In this document: positions 43,885 to 52,663 of the stretch, piece after piece
Layout: each line of letters starts with the position of its first letter
How positions within the stretch are numbered: position 1 is the stretch's first letter
Origin: Rhodobacteraceae bacterium Alg238-R152
GTDB taxonomy: Bacteria; Pseudomonadota; Alphaproteobacteria; Rhodobacterales; Rhodobacteraceae
DNA: 64,000 nucleotides
Direction: 5' to 3'
NCBI GenBank assembly: GCA_900537125.1
Contig: UNRJ01000003.1
Span: 434,001-498,000, forward strand
Translations under genes and position numbers: made by a program
The notes under the pieces: generated by a model
The model's input: the letters and a program-made list of their open reading frames with translations, nothing else
Told to the model about the DNA's origin: nothing
Database searches by the model: none

Positions 43885-44421
43885 ATGGCGAAACGGTGGT
43901 ATTCGGTTAGCGTCCTTTCGAACTTCGAAAAGAAGGTCGCCGAAACAATTCGCACATCGGTCGAAGAGCAGGGGCTTGAGGACCAGATTGACGAAGTGCT
44001 GGTGCCAACCGAAGAAGTGATCGAGGTGCGTCGCGGCAAAAAAGTGACGTCCGAGCGCCGCTTTATGCCGGGCTACGTGCTGGTGCACATGGAAATGAGC
44101 GACCACGGCTATCACCTGATTAACTCGATCAACCGCGTCACCGGTTTCTTGGGTCCGCAGGGCCGTCCGATGCCGATGCGTGATGCTGAGGTGCAGGGCA
44201 TTCTGGGCCGCGTTGAAGAGGGCGAAGCCGCAACACCAAAACTGTTGATCAGCTTCGAAATTGGCGAGAAAGTCAAAGTCAACGAAGGTCCATTCGAAGA
44301 TTTCGACGGTATGGTCGAGGAAGTCGACGACGAGAATCAGCGTTTGAAAGTGACCGTGTCGATCTTTGGCCGCGAAACCCCGGTCGAGCTGGAGTTCACA
44401 CAGGTGACCAAGCAGATGTAA
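43885..44421 (+). CDS. nusG: Transcription termination/antitermination factor NusG
   Basis: A 178-aa NusG: N-terminal NGN domain (MAKRWYSVSVLSNFEKKVAE ... RRFMPGYVLVHMEM) that sits on the RNA polymerase clamp, and C-terminal KOW domain (EKVKVNEGPFEDFDGMVEEV) that binds Rho or S10. It is 182 bases after secE and is followed by a strong terminator, which is unusual: rplK normally comes next. Confidence 0.97.
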   Translation: MAKRWYSVSVLSNFEKKVAETIRTSVEEQGLEDQIDEVLVPTEEVIEVRRGKKVTSERRFMPGYVLVHMEMSDHGYHLINSINRVTGFLGPQGRPMPMRDAEVQGILGRVEEGEAATPKLLISFEIGEKVKVNEGPFEDFDGMVEEVDDENQRLKVTVSIFGRETPVELEFTQVTKQM

Positions 44422-44446
44422 ATCTGCGGCATCGCATTGAGATTAT

Positions 44447-44480
44447 AAAACGCCGTCCTGTTGGGGCGGCGTTTTTTTCG
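44447..44480 (+). terminator. Terminator after nusG
   Basis: AACGCCGTCC pairs with GGGGCGGCGTT across TGTT and is followed by seven Ts. Confidence 0.9.
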
Positions 44481-44635
44481 TTTCTAGACAGGTGCAATGA
44501 GTGCGCGGCTCTTCCAGGTCTGGAAAGCACAAGACTTTGGCGCGGTTTCCAATAGCTATGCCAGCGATAGTGATTTTATCACTGAGAAAGGGCGGTCAGA
44601 CTTGCCGTCTCTTCGATTGTTGGAGGTCGTCAGTT

Positions 44636-45397
44636 ATGAAAAATTATAAACCCCAATTCGCCGATCTTGTGAAAAAGTGCCTGCGCGAAGCCCAGCCTCG
44701 GACCACGTTAGAGGGTTACATCAGCGATAACTTTGTGGGTCATAACAAGGGTGGCGGTACGGAAGAATTGTTCGCGTATCTTGAGCGAGTTCTGTCGGAT
44801 CGCAACTTCTGCGAAGTGCGCGTGGTACGTGCTTTGCAAGACGAGTACTATGTCTTTCTTCATCTGCATTTTGGAACCGCAGACGGTAGTGGCCAGAAAG
44901 TCTCGACGGATTTCTTTAAGCTCGATGAAAGCGGGTATGTGACAGATCACTGGGGTGTGTTGCAGTTGGACTCCATTCGCAATCCTTCGGGACGTACGAA
45001 GGTTGGTGGACCGACCTTACCCAAGGAGCACGACAAAGTTGAAACCAATAAAGCGCTTATAGAAGAGTTCATGGATCAATGCGTGATTGGTCGGGACACC
45101 CGATCAATGCCTGACTACGTCAACATGGATTTCTTCATCGAGCACTCCCCGCACTATGAAGATGGGTGGGAAAAATTCCAATCCTTCTTTGAGCAAGACG
45201 CTTGCCCTTTAGTTTACCATAAACGGGTTTTAACTGTTGCCGAAGGAGATTTTGTCGCGTTGCTTAGCCACGCGACTATTGAGGGGGTGCCAGTCAACAT
45301 GGTGGACATCTTCCGTATGAAGAACGATCAAATTGTCGAGCATTGGGATAACTCTGAGCCGGCGCAGTCCAAAACGGAATGGGCGCGGGCGGGTTAG
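44636..45397 (+). CDS. Protein with two SnoaL-like (NTF2-fold) domains
   Basis: A 253-aa protein that reads as two tandem NTF2/SnoaL-like domains. The first is about residues 1-115 (ISDNFVGHNKGG ... VTDHWGVLQL), the second about 140-250 (MDFFIEHSPHYEDG ... QIVEHWDNSEP); the H-x and DHW/EHW blocks repeat. Start at 44636 has GGAGG 10 bases upstream. Such proteins are cyclases, isomerases or ligand binders; no substrate can be assigned. It is the first of the genes inserted between nusG and rplK. Confidence 0.75.
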   Translation: MKNYKPQFADLVKKCLREAQPRTTLEGYISDNFVGHNKGGGTEELFAYLERVLSDRNFCEVRVVRALQDEYYVFLHLHFGTADGSGQKVSTDFFKLDESGYVTDHWGVLQLDSIRNPSGRTKVGGPTLPKEHDKVETNKALIEEFMDQCVIGRDTRSMPDYVNMDFFIEHSPHYEDGWEKFQSFFEQDACPLVYHKRVLTVAEGDFVALLSHATIEGVPVNMVDIFRMKNDQIVEHWDNSEPAQSKTEWARAG

Positions 45398-45423
45398 AGC
45401 AGGGGCAGTTTAGGTGGGGGTAA

Positions 45424-46008
45424 TCAGCGCTGGCAGCGCACCCGTTTGGCCAGATCGGTGACCATCTCTTTGATCACATTCGCATCCTCTTCACGCAGGG
45501 CGTAGAAGCATAGACCCGCGAGGTCCGCGCTCAATTGGCGGGCCAGTCTTGTGGCGTCACTCTGCGGCGGTAAGTCCCCCGCAGTGATGGCTTGCTGAAA
45601 GATGGAGGCAAAAGTCGCGTCGTTTTGGCTGAGCAACTCGGAAAGTTTGTCGTCGATGGCCTGATTGCCTTGGCTGGTCTCCAGGGTGGCTTTCACCAGG
45701 TAACACACCGGCAGCGGCGCATCGGCATCTGAGAGCGGATGGGCTATGGCAATGAAGTCCGCGAGCCCGTCCAGAGGGGAGGCCGCTTGTGCCTGTAGCT
45801 CTGCCCGCAGGACGCTCAGACGTTTGGCATACCGTTCCAGGCTCAGGCAGTAGAGTTTCGCCTTGCTGCCAAAGGCGGCGTAGAGCGAGCCGGGGTGCAT
45901 TCCAGTGGCACGCTCCAGGTCCTTGAGCGACGTGGAGGCGTAGCCCTTGGTCCAGAACAGATCCAGCGCCTGATCCAGCGCCGTGTCTTTATCGTGGCTC
46001 ACATTCAT
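45424..46008 (-). CDS. TetR-family transcriptional repressor
   Basis: A 194-aa TetR protein: the helix-turn-helix is at about residues 20-50 (YASTSLKDLERATGMHPGSLYAAFG), followed by a helical ligand domain. Divergent from the AhpD-like gene, with two near-identical palindromic operators in the 131-base gap, so it almost certainly controls that gene and itself. A final Cys (KRVRCQR) and another in the ligand domain might sense thiol oxidants; that is speculative. Confidence 0.9.
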   Translation of the reverse strand: MNVSHDKDTALDQALDLFWTKGYASTSLKDLERATGMHPGSLYAAFGSKAKLYCLSLERYAKRLSVLRAELQAQAASPLDGLADFIAIAHPLSDADAPLPVCYLVKATLETSQGNQAIDDKLSELLSQNDATFASIFQQAITAGDLPPQSDATRLARQLSADLAGLCFYALREEDANVIKEMVTDLAKRVRCQR

Positions 46009-46052
46009 AGGTCTCTATGTAACGGCGAAGGGTGGTAAAGCCAAGGTCACAC

Positions 46053-46092
46053 TTGAGTGATCGCTCAATATGACACTTGAGCGATCACTCAA
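46053..46092. promoter_or_regulatory. Paired palindromic TetR operators
   Basis: TTGAGTGATCGCTCAA (46053-46068) and TTGAGCGATCACTCAA (46077-46092) are 16-base palindromes with one mismatched pair each, 24 bases centre to centre. The second extends outward to 20 bases (46075-46094). Placement between the divergent TetR and AhpD-like genes makes them the likely repressor sites. Confidence 0.85.
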
Positions 46093-46139
46093 GTTGCCCA
46101 TATGACAGTCACGTTGACGATTTTATAAAGGACACGACG

Positions 46140-46703
46140 ATGACAAATTTTCCCCGCCACACCACAGAGACCGCACCAGAAGCTGCCAAAGAGCGTTTGG
46201 TTGCCTCGGAAAAGGCCTATGGGTTCTTGCCGGGCCTCTATCAGGTGATGGCTGATGCGCCGCAGCTGCTGGAAACCTACCTGCGCACCCATGAGGCGTT
46301 TGTGAGCACCAGTTTTGACAACACCGAGCTGACGGTGGTGTGGCAGGCAATCAATGTGGAGCACGAGTGCCATTACTGTGTGCCAGCCCACACCGGCATC
46401 GCGCACTCGATGGGCATTGCCCAAGATGTGATTGACGCCCTGCGTGACGAGACCCCCTTGGCCGATCCAAAGCTGGAAGCGCTGCGCACCTTTACGCTGG
46501 CGCTGACCCGCGGGCGTGGCAATGCGACGCCAGCGGAGTTTGAGGCGTTTTATGCGGCGGGCTATGGCTCCCAGCAGGTGTTGGAGATCATTCTGGGGCT
46601 CTCGCAGAAAATCCTGAGCAACTACACCAACCACGTCGCGCAAACCGCTGTTGATCCGGCGTTCCAACAGTTTGCCTGGAGCAAACCCGACAAAGCGGCG
46701 TAA
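46140..46703 (+). CDS. AhpD/carboxymuconolactone decarboxylase family protein
   Basis: A 187-aa alkylhydroperoxidase-like protein. The redox motif C-x2-C-x3-H is intact (ECHYCVPAHTG, Cys77, Cys80, His84), so peroxidase or disulfide reductase activity is more likely than decarboxylation. The C-terminal half (LEIILGLSQKILSNYTNHV) is the matching helical repeat. Start at 46140 has AAAGGA 7 bases upstream. Controlled by the adjacent TetR protein; followed by a terminator. Confidence 0.88.
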   Translation: MTNFPRHTTETAPEAAKERLVASEKAYGFLPGLYQVMADAPQLLETYLRTHEAFVSTSFDNTELTVVWQAINVEHECHYCVPAHTGIAHSMGIAQDVIDALRDETPLADPKLEALRTFTLALTRGRGNATPAEFEAFYAAGYGSQQVLEIILGLSQKILSNYTNHVAQTAVDPAFQQFAWSKPDKAA

Positions 46704-46720
46704 GCGGACCAAAACGTCAG

Positions 46721-46748
46721 GCCCTCGCAGGACACTGCGGGGGCTTTT
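46721..46748 (+). terminator. Terminator after the AhpD-like gene
   Basis: GCCCTCGCAG pairs with CTGCGGGGGC over GACA and is followed by TTTTGTTTT. Confidence 0.85.
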
Positions 46749-46825
46749 GTTTTGGATCACCGCTTGCATCTTCTGGGGGAGGCAGAGAATGTCCATCCTG
46801 CGAGCAGGAAAGGGAGAGGGCGCAG

Positions 46826-47287
46826 ATGATTATCCGACAGGCGAGGACAGAGGATGCCACCGAAGTGAGTGCGTTCCTTCAGGCATTGGTGGCGCTGGGG
46901 AAGCGTCGGTTGCCTGCAGATGAGGATTTTGTGCGTGATGTTTATATTGGACACGCACACAATATTGCCTGTTCGGTGGCGGAAGATGCAGACGGCAGCT
47001 TGCTGGGTATTCAGATTTTATTGCGAGCCACCGAGGGTGATCCTTATGGCGTGGCACCCGGCTGGGGCATCATTGGTACCCATGTAAACCCAAATGCGGC
47101 GCGGCGTGGGGTGGGGCGCAAGTTGTTTGCCGCCACGCAGGCGGCGGCGATCGGTGCTGGATTGCGGAAGATCGAAGCCACAATTGGTGCCAAAAGCCCG
47201 GATGCGCTGGCCTACTACAACTCGATGGGGTTTAAGACCTTTGCGAGTGATGATGAAAAAGTGCGGAAGTGTTTTGATGTGGACTGA
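46826..47287 (+). CDS. GNAT-family N-acetyltransferase
   Basis: A 153-aa GNAT protein: IRQARTEDATEVSAFLQAL at the N-terminus, the acetyl-CoA loop PNAARRGVGRKLFAAT, and the C-terminal ALAYYNSMGF. The substrate is unknown. Shine-Dalgarno-like GGGAGAGGG just upstream. It is the last inserted gene before rplK. Confidence 0.85.
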   Translation: MIIRQARTEDATEVSAFLQALVALGKRRLPADEDFVRDVYIGHAHNIACSVAEDADGSLLGIQILLRATEGDPYGVAPGWGIIGTHVNPNAARRGVGRKLFAATQAAAIGAGLRKIEATIGAKSPDALAYYNSMGFKTFASDDEKVRKCFDVD

Positions 47288-47296
47288 CGCAGCCCC

Positions 47297-47325
47297 TTGC
47301 CAACCCATCAAAACAAGCCTAAACG
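47297..47325 (+). promoter_or_regulatory. Candidate rplK promoter
   Basis: TTGCCA, 17 bases, TAAACG in the 158-base gap before rplK. The same layout (TTGCAA, 17, TAAACG) is found ahead of rplJ. Pattern-matched by eye. Confidence 0.4.
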
Positions 47326-47445
47326 CCCCTCTATCGTCTTCGGGCGAGATTCTCTCGTGGGAGGTTTTGGCATCGCGATGCCCGATCGGACCACGCAACA
47401 CGAACCGGGCGGAACGCGTTTCGCTCATGTTGAAAGGAACACCAA

Positions 47446-47871
47446 ATGGCTAAGAAGCTTGCTGGTACAATGAAGCTGCAGGTTCCTGCAGGTCAAGCCA
47501 ACCCATCCCCACCCGTGGGTCCTGCGCTGGGTCAGCGCGGCATCAACATCATGGAATTCTGTAAGGCGTTCAACGCCAAGACACAGGAACTGGAAGCCGG
47601 TGCGCCGTGCCCAACCGTGATCACCTACTATCAGGACAAGTCCTTCACCATGGACATCAAGACGCCACCTGCGTCTTACTACCTGAAGAAGGCTGCCAAA
47701 CTGAAGTCCGGTGCAAACCTGCCTGGTCGTGAAGTTGTGGGCTCCGTCACCGCTGCTCAGGTGAAAGAAATCGCCGAAGCAAAAATGAAAGACCTGAACG
47801 CAAACGACATCGAGGCTGCTATGCAGATTATCCTTGGTTCCGCGCGCTCCATGGGCATCGAGGTGAAGTAA
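47446..47871 (+). CDS. rplK: 50S ribosomal protein L11
   Basis: L11 (141 aa) binds the GTPase-associated region of 23S rRNA. Canonical sequence: [30 protein letters not shown], and the C-terminal [20 protein letters not shown]. Its stop overlaps the rplA start by one base (TAATG), so the pair is translationally coupled. Confidence 0.98.
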   Translation: MAKKLAGTMKLQVPAGQANPSPPVGPALGQRGINIMEFCKAFNAKTQELEAGAPCPTVITYYQDKSFTMDIKTPPASYYLKKAAKLKSGANLPGREVVGSVTAAQVKEIAEAKMKDLNANDIEAAMQIILGSARSMGIEVK

Positions 47872-48569
47872 TGGCTAAGCTTGGTAAACGTACTGCCGCA
47901 GCGCGTGACGCGTTCGCAGGCAAATCCAACCTGACCGTTGAAGAAGCTGTTGCACTGGTTAAGGGCAACGCTGGCGCGAAGTTTGACGAAACCGTCGAGA
48001 TCGCTGTTGTTCTGGGTGTTGACCCACGTCACGCAGACCAGATGGTTCGCGGCGTTGTTGGTCTGCCAAACGGCACCGGCAAAAACGTACGCGTAGCTGT
48101 ATTTGCCCGTGGTCCAAAAGCCGAGGAAGCTCAAGCAGCTGGCGCGGACATCGTTGGCGCAGAAGATCTGATGGAAACCGTTCAAGGCGGCACCATCGAC
48201 TTTGATCGCTGCATCGCGACACCAGACATGATGCCTGTTGTGGGTCGTCTGGGTAAAGTGCTTGGCCCACGCAACCTGATGCCAAACCCCAAAGTTGGCA
48301 CTGTGACTATGGATGTGAAAGCAGCCGTAGAAGCAGCCAAAGGCGGCGAAGTTCAGTTCAAAGCGGAAAAAGCCGGTGTTGTACACGCAGGTGTTGGCAA
48401 AGCGTCTTTTGACGAAGGCAAGCTGGTTGAGAACGTTCGTGCCTTCATGGGTGCGGTTCTTAAAGCACGTCCGTCGGGCGCCAAAGGCGCTTATGTGCAG
48501 AAAATCTCCCTGAGCTCTACAATGGGCCCAGGTGTGACTATCTCTGTGGATAACGCTGCCGCACAATAA
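47871..48569 (+). CDS. rplA: 50S ribosomal protein L1
   Basis: L1 (232 aa) forms the L1 stalk and usually represses its own rplKA mRNA. Typical features: [20 protein letters not shown], the RNA-binding block [20 protein letters not shown] and [11 protein letters not shown] terminator after it cuts the operon short of rplJ. Confidence 0.98.
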   Translation: MAKLGKRTAAARDAFAGKSNLTVEEAVALVKGNAGAKFDETVEIAVVLGVDPRHADQMVRGVVGLPNGTGKNVRVAVFARGPKAEEAQAAGADIVGAEDLMETVQGGTIDFDRCIATPDMMPVVGRLGKVLGPRNLMPNPKVGTVTMDVKAAVEAAKGGEVQFKAEKAGVVHAGVGKASFDEGKLVENVRAFMGAVLKARPSGAKGAYVQKISLSSTMGPGVTISVDNAAAQ

Positions 48570-48593
48570 GATCGCAAGGTCTGAGAGATTTGA

Positions 48594-48620
48594 GGGCGTC
48601 CCAATTGGGGCGCCTTTTTT
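48594..48620 (+). terminator. Terminator after rplA
   Basis: GGCGTCCC pairs with GGGGCGCC over AATT, then seven Ts. Confidence 0.85.
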
Positions 48621-48870
48621 TGGTTCACAGGTGTATGATTCTCGTTTGCAAACTGCTGAAATGATAATCAGGTCGCCTATGAACTAATCGAAGTGGTTTG
48701 GCGTATTAATTTGTTGCGCCAATAAATTTACACGAGAGCTCTCCTCGTTGAGCACTCACCTTCAGGGTGCATTTTTCTGTGATTTCTGAGGGTTAACGCA
48801 GTTCTTCGGTGTTTGTTAAAACCTTTGGCGCAGTCGTGACGTTACGTTAGGACAGCCAATAGGATCACTA
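48621..48870. other. Gap before the chemoreceptor gene
   Basis: A+T-rich 250 bases (about 300 from the rplA stop) with no gene. It presumably holds the chemoreceptor promoter; no convincing -35/-10 or sigma-28 pattern was identified. Confidence 0.4.
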
Positions 48871-51240
48871 ATGCCACGCCTCAATTCAATTCCGCTTTCC
48901 AAGAAGCTGCCGATATTCATAGTCGGATTTAGCGTCTTGCTCGCTGCCGGGCTGATCACAGCCAGCCTCTTTGCCCTTCAAAAATACGCCTTCTCGGCGG
49001 TGGAGAATCAGATGTTCTCCATGATCGCAGATCGACGATTTGCAGTGCGGCAAATGCTAAAAGGCGTGGAGGCTGACCTGGAGTCCTTGGCAGTGTCGCC
49101 GGCCACGTCAAATGCGCTTGTGGATTTTGAGGAGTCTTGGACCGCGCTTGGAGACCGCGCCCAAGCTTCTCTGACGGACGCCTATATCGACAGCAACCCA
49201 AACGAAACGGGTTCAAAGCACCAATTGGATCGGGCGCAGGGGGATGCGGCCTATCACTCGGATCATGCGCTGTATCACCCTGGTTTGCGGACGTTGATCG
49301 AAACCAAAGGCTACTACGACGCATTTTTGATCAATCCAAACGGGGACATTATCTATTCGGTGTTTAAAGAGCTGGATTATGCAACCAACCTTGCCTCAGG
49401 CGCTTACAAAGACAGTGGTCTGGGAGATGTGTTTAGGTCAGCTGTGAACGGCGCCGCTGGGAGCATGCACTTTGACGATATGAAGCCTTATGCCCCAAGC
49501 TATGGCGCGGCGGCGGCTTTCATCGCCTCTCCTGTGCGCGGTGCGGACAATGCGCTTTTGGGTGTTGTTGCGCTGCAAATTCCCGTGAATATGATGGGAG
49601 AAATTGTGAACAGCAGTCTTGGGCTGGGAGAGACAACTCAGATATTCATCGTTGGTGAAGACGGCCTTGCGCGAACAACGTCTCGGTTTGAAGAAGGATT
49701 CCAGGTTCTGAACCCCTTGACCGTAACCCATCACATCGAAGAAGCGCTTGCTGGGCACAGCGTTTACGAAGTTGACGAAGGGCTAAACGGACAGCAGGTG
49801 GTTTCATACGCCAAGCCGCTCGATCTGGGCTACGCAAACTGGGCCATCGTCGCCGAACAGGACGTCAGCGAAACCATGGGGCCGGTTTGGGCGCAAGCCC
49901 GCATTCTGATTGCCGTTGGTGCATTCATGGCTCTTGTGTTGTCGGTATTGGGCTGGATGTTTGCTCGCTCCATCACGCGACCACTGAGTGGCATCTGTGG
50001 TGATATGGAGCAGATTTCTGGCGGCAATTTTGACACCGAAGTTGCCACCGCGGAGCGCGGCGACGAAATCGGTGAGCTTGGAAAAACGCTTGTTGCGATG
50101 CGTGGCGACTTGAAAAAGGCGCGTGATGCTGAAGAACAGCGTGCCGTGGCGGCACGTGAGCAGGCAGAGATCGTGGAAGCGTTGAGCGCTGGGCTTGGCC
50201 AGCTGTCGCAAGGGGACTTTGCTCAGACGCTTGATGACCCGTTTGGGGAAGACCATGACATGCTGCGATTGGACTTTAACAAGACCGTGCATCAACTGAA
50301 CTCCACCGTCTCAAAGGTGGTAGAGTCCGCGGACAGCATCAAGAACGGTGCTGCAGAAATCAGCCAGTCCTCTTTGGATCTGTCTCAGCGGACCGAAAAC
50401 CAGGCGGCGACACTGGAAGAAACTGCAGCTGCCCTGAAAGAGATGACGACCAATGTACAGTCTGCCGCTGAAGGCACACGAGACGTGGAATCCGTTGTCG
50501 CCGAAGCGCGGAGCGAAGCGGAAGTCAGTGGCGAAGTTGTCCGCGATGCAGTGTCCGCGATGACGGAAATTGAGCAAGGATCGCGCCATATCTCTCAAAT
50601 CATCTCGGTGATTGACGATATCGCTTTCCAGACCAATTTGTTGGCATTGAATGCTGGGGTTGAAGCCGCTCGTGCTGGGGATGCTGGCCGCGGGTTTGCG
50701 GTGGTGGCGTCTGAAGTGCGTGCTTTGGCGCTGAAGTCCTCTGATGCGGCAAGCGAAATCAAAACCCTTATCAGCGACAGCACGCAACAGGTTGAGAGTG
50801 GCGTTGTGCTGGTGGGCAAAGCAGGTGAGGCGCTGACCAGTATCACCGATCGGGTCAACAATATCTCCAAGCTGGTGAGTGAGATTGCGCGCAGTGCAAC
50901 TGATCAATCGGCTGGTCTTGCGGAGATCAACTCGAGTGTTGTGCAGCTTGATCAGGTGACACAGGCCAATGCTGCAATGGTTGAGGAAGCCACGGCGGCG
51001 GGGCAGATGTTGAGCAAAGATGCTGCTGCGTTGATGGACATGGTGTCCAGCTTTAAAACAGACGCCACGCTTGAGGGGGCTGAAGGCAGGCAGGACCCAG
51101 TGGTCCAAGAGGTGAAGCCTTCGCCAGAGCCGCAAGCGCCCAAGCCTCAGGAAAAGGCTGTTGCAAAGCCGCGACCAGATCCTGCGGCCGCGATGGATGG
51201 CAACGCTGCTCTGGACATGGACTCCTGGCAGGACTTCTGA
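48871..51240 (+). CDS. Methyl-accepting chemotaxis protein
   Basis: A 789-aa transmembrane chemoreceptor. TM1 at about 13-35 (LPIFIVGFSVLLAAGLITAS), a ~300-residue periplasmic sensor of dCache-like size, TM2 near 345-362, HAMP from ~363 (RSITRPLSGICGDMEQISGG), then the MA signalling domain with the kinase-binding tip near 576-615 (DDIAFQTNLLALNAGVEAAR). A Pro/Lys-rich linker of ~50 residues ends in DSWQDF, resembling the CheR-tethering pentapeptide. No che genes are adjacent. It lies inside the rplA-rplJ gap. Confidence 0.93.
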   Translation: MPRLNSIPLSKKLPIFIVGFSVLLAAGLITASLFALQKYAFSAVENQMFSMIADRRFAVRQMLKGVEADLESLAVSPATSNALVDFEESWTALGDRAQASLTDAYIDSNPNETGSKHQLDRAQGDAAYHSDHALYHPGLRTLIETKGYYDAFLINPNGDIIYSVFKELDYATNLASGAYKDSGLGDVFRSAVNGAAGSMHFDDMKPYAPSYGAAAAFIASPVRGADNALLGVVALQIPVNMMGEIVNSSLGLGETTQIFIVGEDGLARTTSRFEEGFQVLNPLTVTHHIEEALAGHSVYEVDEGLNGQQVVSYAKPLDLGYANWAIVAEQDVSETMGPVWAQARILIAVGAFMALVLSVLGWMFARSITRPLSGICGDMEQISGGNFDTEVATAERGDEIGELGKTLVAMRGDLKKARDAEEQRAVAAREQAEIVEALSAGLGQLSQGDFAQTLDDPFGEDHDMLRLDFNKTVHQLNSTVSKVVESADSIKNGAAEISQSSLDLSQRTENQAATLEETAAALKEMTTNVQSAAEGTRDVESVVAEARSEAEVSGEVVRDAVSAMTEIEQGSRHISQIISVIDDIAFQTNLLALNAGVEAARAGDAGRGFAVVASEVRALALKSSDAASEIKTLISDSTQQVESGVVLVGKAGEALTSITDRVNNISKLVSEIARSATDQSAGLAEINSSVVQLDQVTQANAAMVEEATAAGQMLSKDAAALMDMVSSFKTDATLEGAEGRQDPVVQEVKPSPEPQAPKPQEKAVAKPRPDPAAAMDGNAALDMDSWQDF

Positions 51241-51557
51241 GTCGAAGCTGAGTGCGTTTGGCGCCTGTGGTTGGATACAGCTGCGGGCGCCGCGCGACCT
51301 TAAGGCGCGATCTGTGCGGTATTTTCTGAGGCACGAAGGGTGTTTCCAGGCCGATTACAACTGGATTGCACCGCGTCAACGGCTTCTCTGATTGGTTGTG
51401 TGATGGACGGTGGTTTGAGGCAGAAGCGCACATTCGCCGCTTTTTGACCCTTCAGACCAAAAAAAGTGGCGTTGCGGCATTAAACCACGTGAAAATCAAT
51501 TGCCAGCCGCGTGCTTTCGTCTATCCACTGCGCAACGAACAAAACATTGGCAGGCAA
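51241..51557. other. Gap between chemoreceptor and desaturase
   Basis: 317 bases. An open frame runs from 51366 into the desaturase gene but its first 64 codons do not resemble the family, so I treat them as untranslated. Nothing else seen. Confidence 0.45.
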
Positions 51558-52592
51558 ATGGTAATCCACTCCGTTCCGCAATCTGATCAGCCTGTCGAGC
51601 GTTCCGCGCGCGAATGGGTCAAAATCCTGGCACAGTACCGTGAGCCAAACGAAGCGCGCAGCATCTATGAATTGGCGGTGACCGTAGTGCCTTTTGTGGC
51701 GCTTTGGGCTTTGGCGTGGTGGAGCATGTCGATCAGCCTGTGGCTGACACTTGGCATCTCAGCACTGAACGCACTGTTTTTGGTGCGCCTCTTCACCATT
51801 CAGCACGATTGTGGTCATGGGGCGTTTTTCAAAAGTCGTGAGGTCAGCGACTGGCTGGGCCGGGTGCTTGGCGTGATCACCCTGACGCCATATGACGTGT
51901 GGCGGCGCACCCATTCGATCCACCACAGTGCGGCGGGCAATTTGGAAAAGCGCGGCATTGGCGACGTCTATACCATGACGGTGGCCGAATATCAGGCGGC
52001 GCATCCCTTGCGACGTTTGCAATACCGTATGGTGCGGCATCCGTTGACCATGTTTGGCCTTGGTCCCTTCTACCTGTTCTTCCTGCAAAACCGTTTGCCT
52101 CTGGGCCTAATGGACAGCCGCAAGTACTGGGTCAGTGCCATGGCTAGCAATGTTGCCTTGGTTGGTGTGTTGGCGGGTATCTACTATTTTGGTGGTCTGG
52201 CGCCGATCCTGCTGATCTTCCTGCCGACCACGCTGATTGCGGGCACGGCCGGTGTATGGCTGTTTTACGTGCAGCACCAATTTGAGCACACCCAGTATGA
52301 CGAGGCAGAGGATTGGGATCTGCACGAGGCCGCGCTGAAAGGCAGCTCCTACTATCGCCTACCTGCGGTGCTACAATGGTTCAGCGCGAACATTGGCATC
52401 CACCATGTGCACCATCTTTACAGCCGCATCCCATTTTATCGCTTGCCGGACGTGCTGCGGGACTATGCAGAGCTCGCGGATAACAATCAGCTGACGGTTC
52501 GTGAAAGCCTGGCCAGTGCACGGCTGCACCTGTGGGATGAAAAGACGCGACGCTTGTTGTCGTTTCGTGAGGCCAAGGCAATCTACGGGTAA
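51558..52592 (+). CDS. Membrane fatty acid desaturase
   Basis: A 344-aa diiron acyl-lipid desaturase. All three histidine boxes are present: HDCGH (about 83-87), HSIHH (about 119-123) and HHVHH (about 282-286), between hydrophobic helices. It introduces a double bond in membrane acyl chains, probably at the delta-12/omega-6 type position by box pattern. Start at 51558 (MVIHSVPQSDQ) fits the family. A GC-rich hairpin without T-run follows the stop. Confidence 0.88.
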   Translation: MVIHSVPQSDQPVERSAREWVKILAQYREPNEARSIYELAVTVVPFVALWALAWWSMSISLWLTLGISALNALFLVRLFTIQHDCGHGAFFKSREVSDWLGRVLGVITLTPYDVWRRTHSIHHSAAGNLEKRGIGDVYTMTVAEYQAAHPLRRLQYRMVRHPLTMFGLGPFYLFFLQNRLPLGLMDSRKYWVSAMASNVALVGVLAGIYYFGGLAPILLIFLPTTLIAGTAGVWLFYVQHQFEHTQYDEAEDWDLHEAALKGSSYYRLPAVLQWFSANIGIHHVHHLYSRIPFYRLPDVLRDYAELADNNQLTVRESLASARLHLWDEKTRRLLSFREAKAIYG

Positions 52593-52598
52593 TAAACA

Positions 52599-52618
52599 GC
52601 GCCGCCATCAGGCGGCGC
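52599..52618 (+). terminator. Hairpin after the desaturase
   Basis: GCGCCGCC pairs perfectly with GGCGGCGC over ATCA. No T-run follows, so it may be an RNA 3'-end stabiliser rather than an intrinsic terminator. Confidence 0.5.
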
Positions 52619-52663
52619 GATTCATTGGTGATTGGTCTGGTCGGGTGTAACGTGTTGGGGCGC

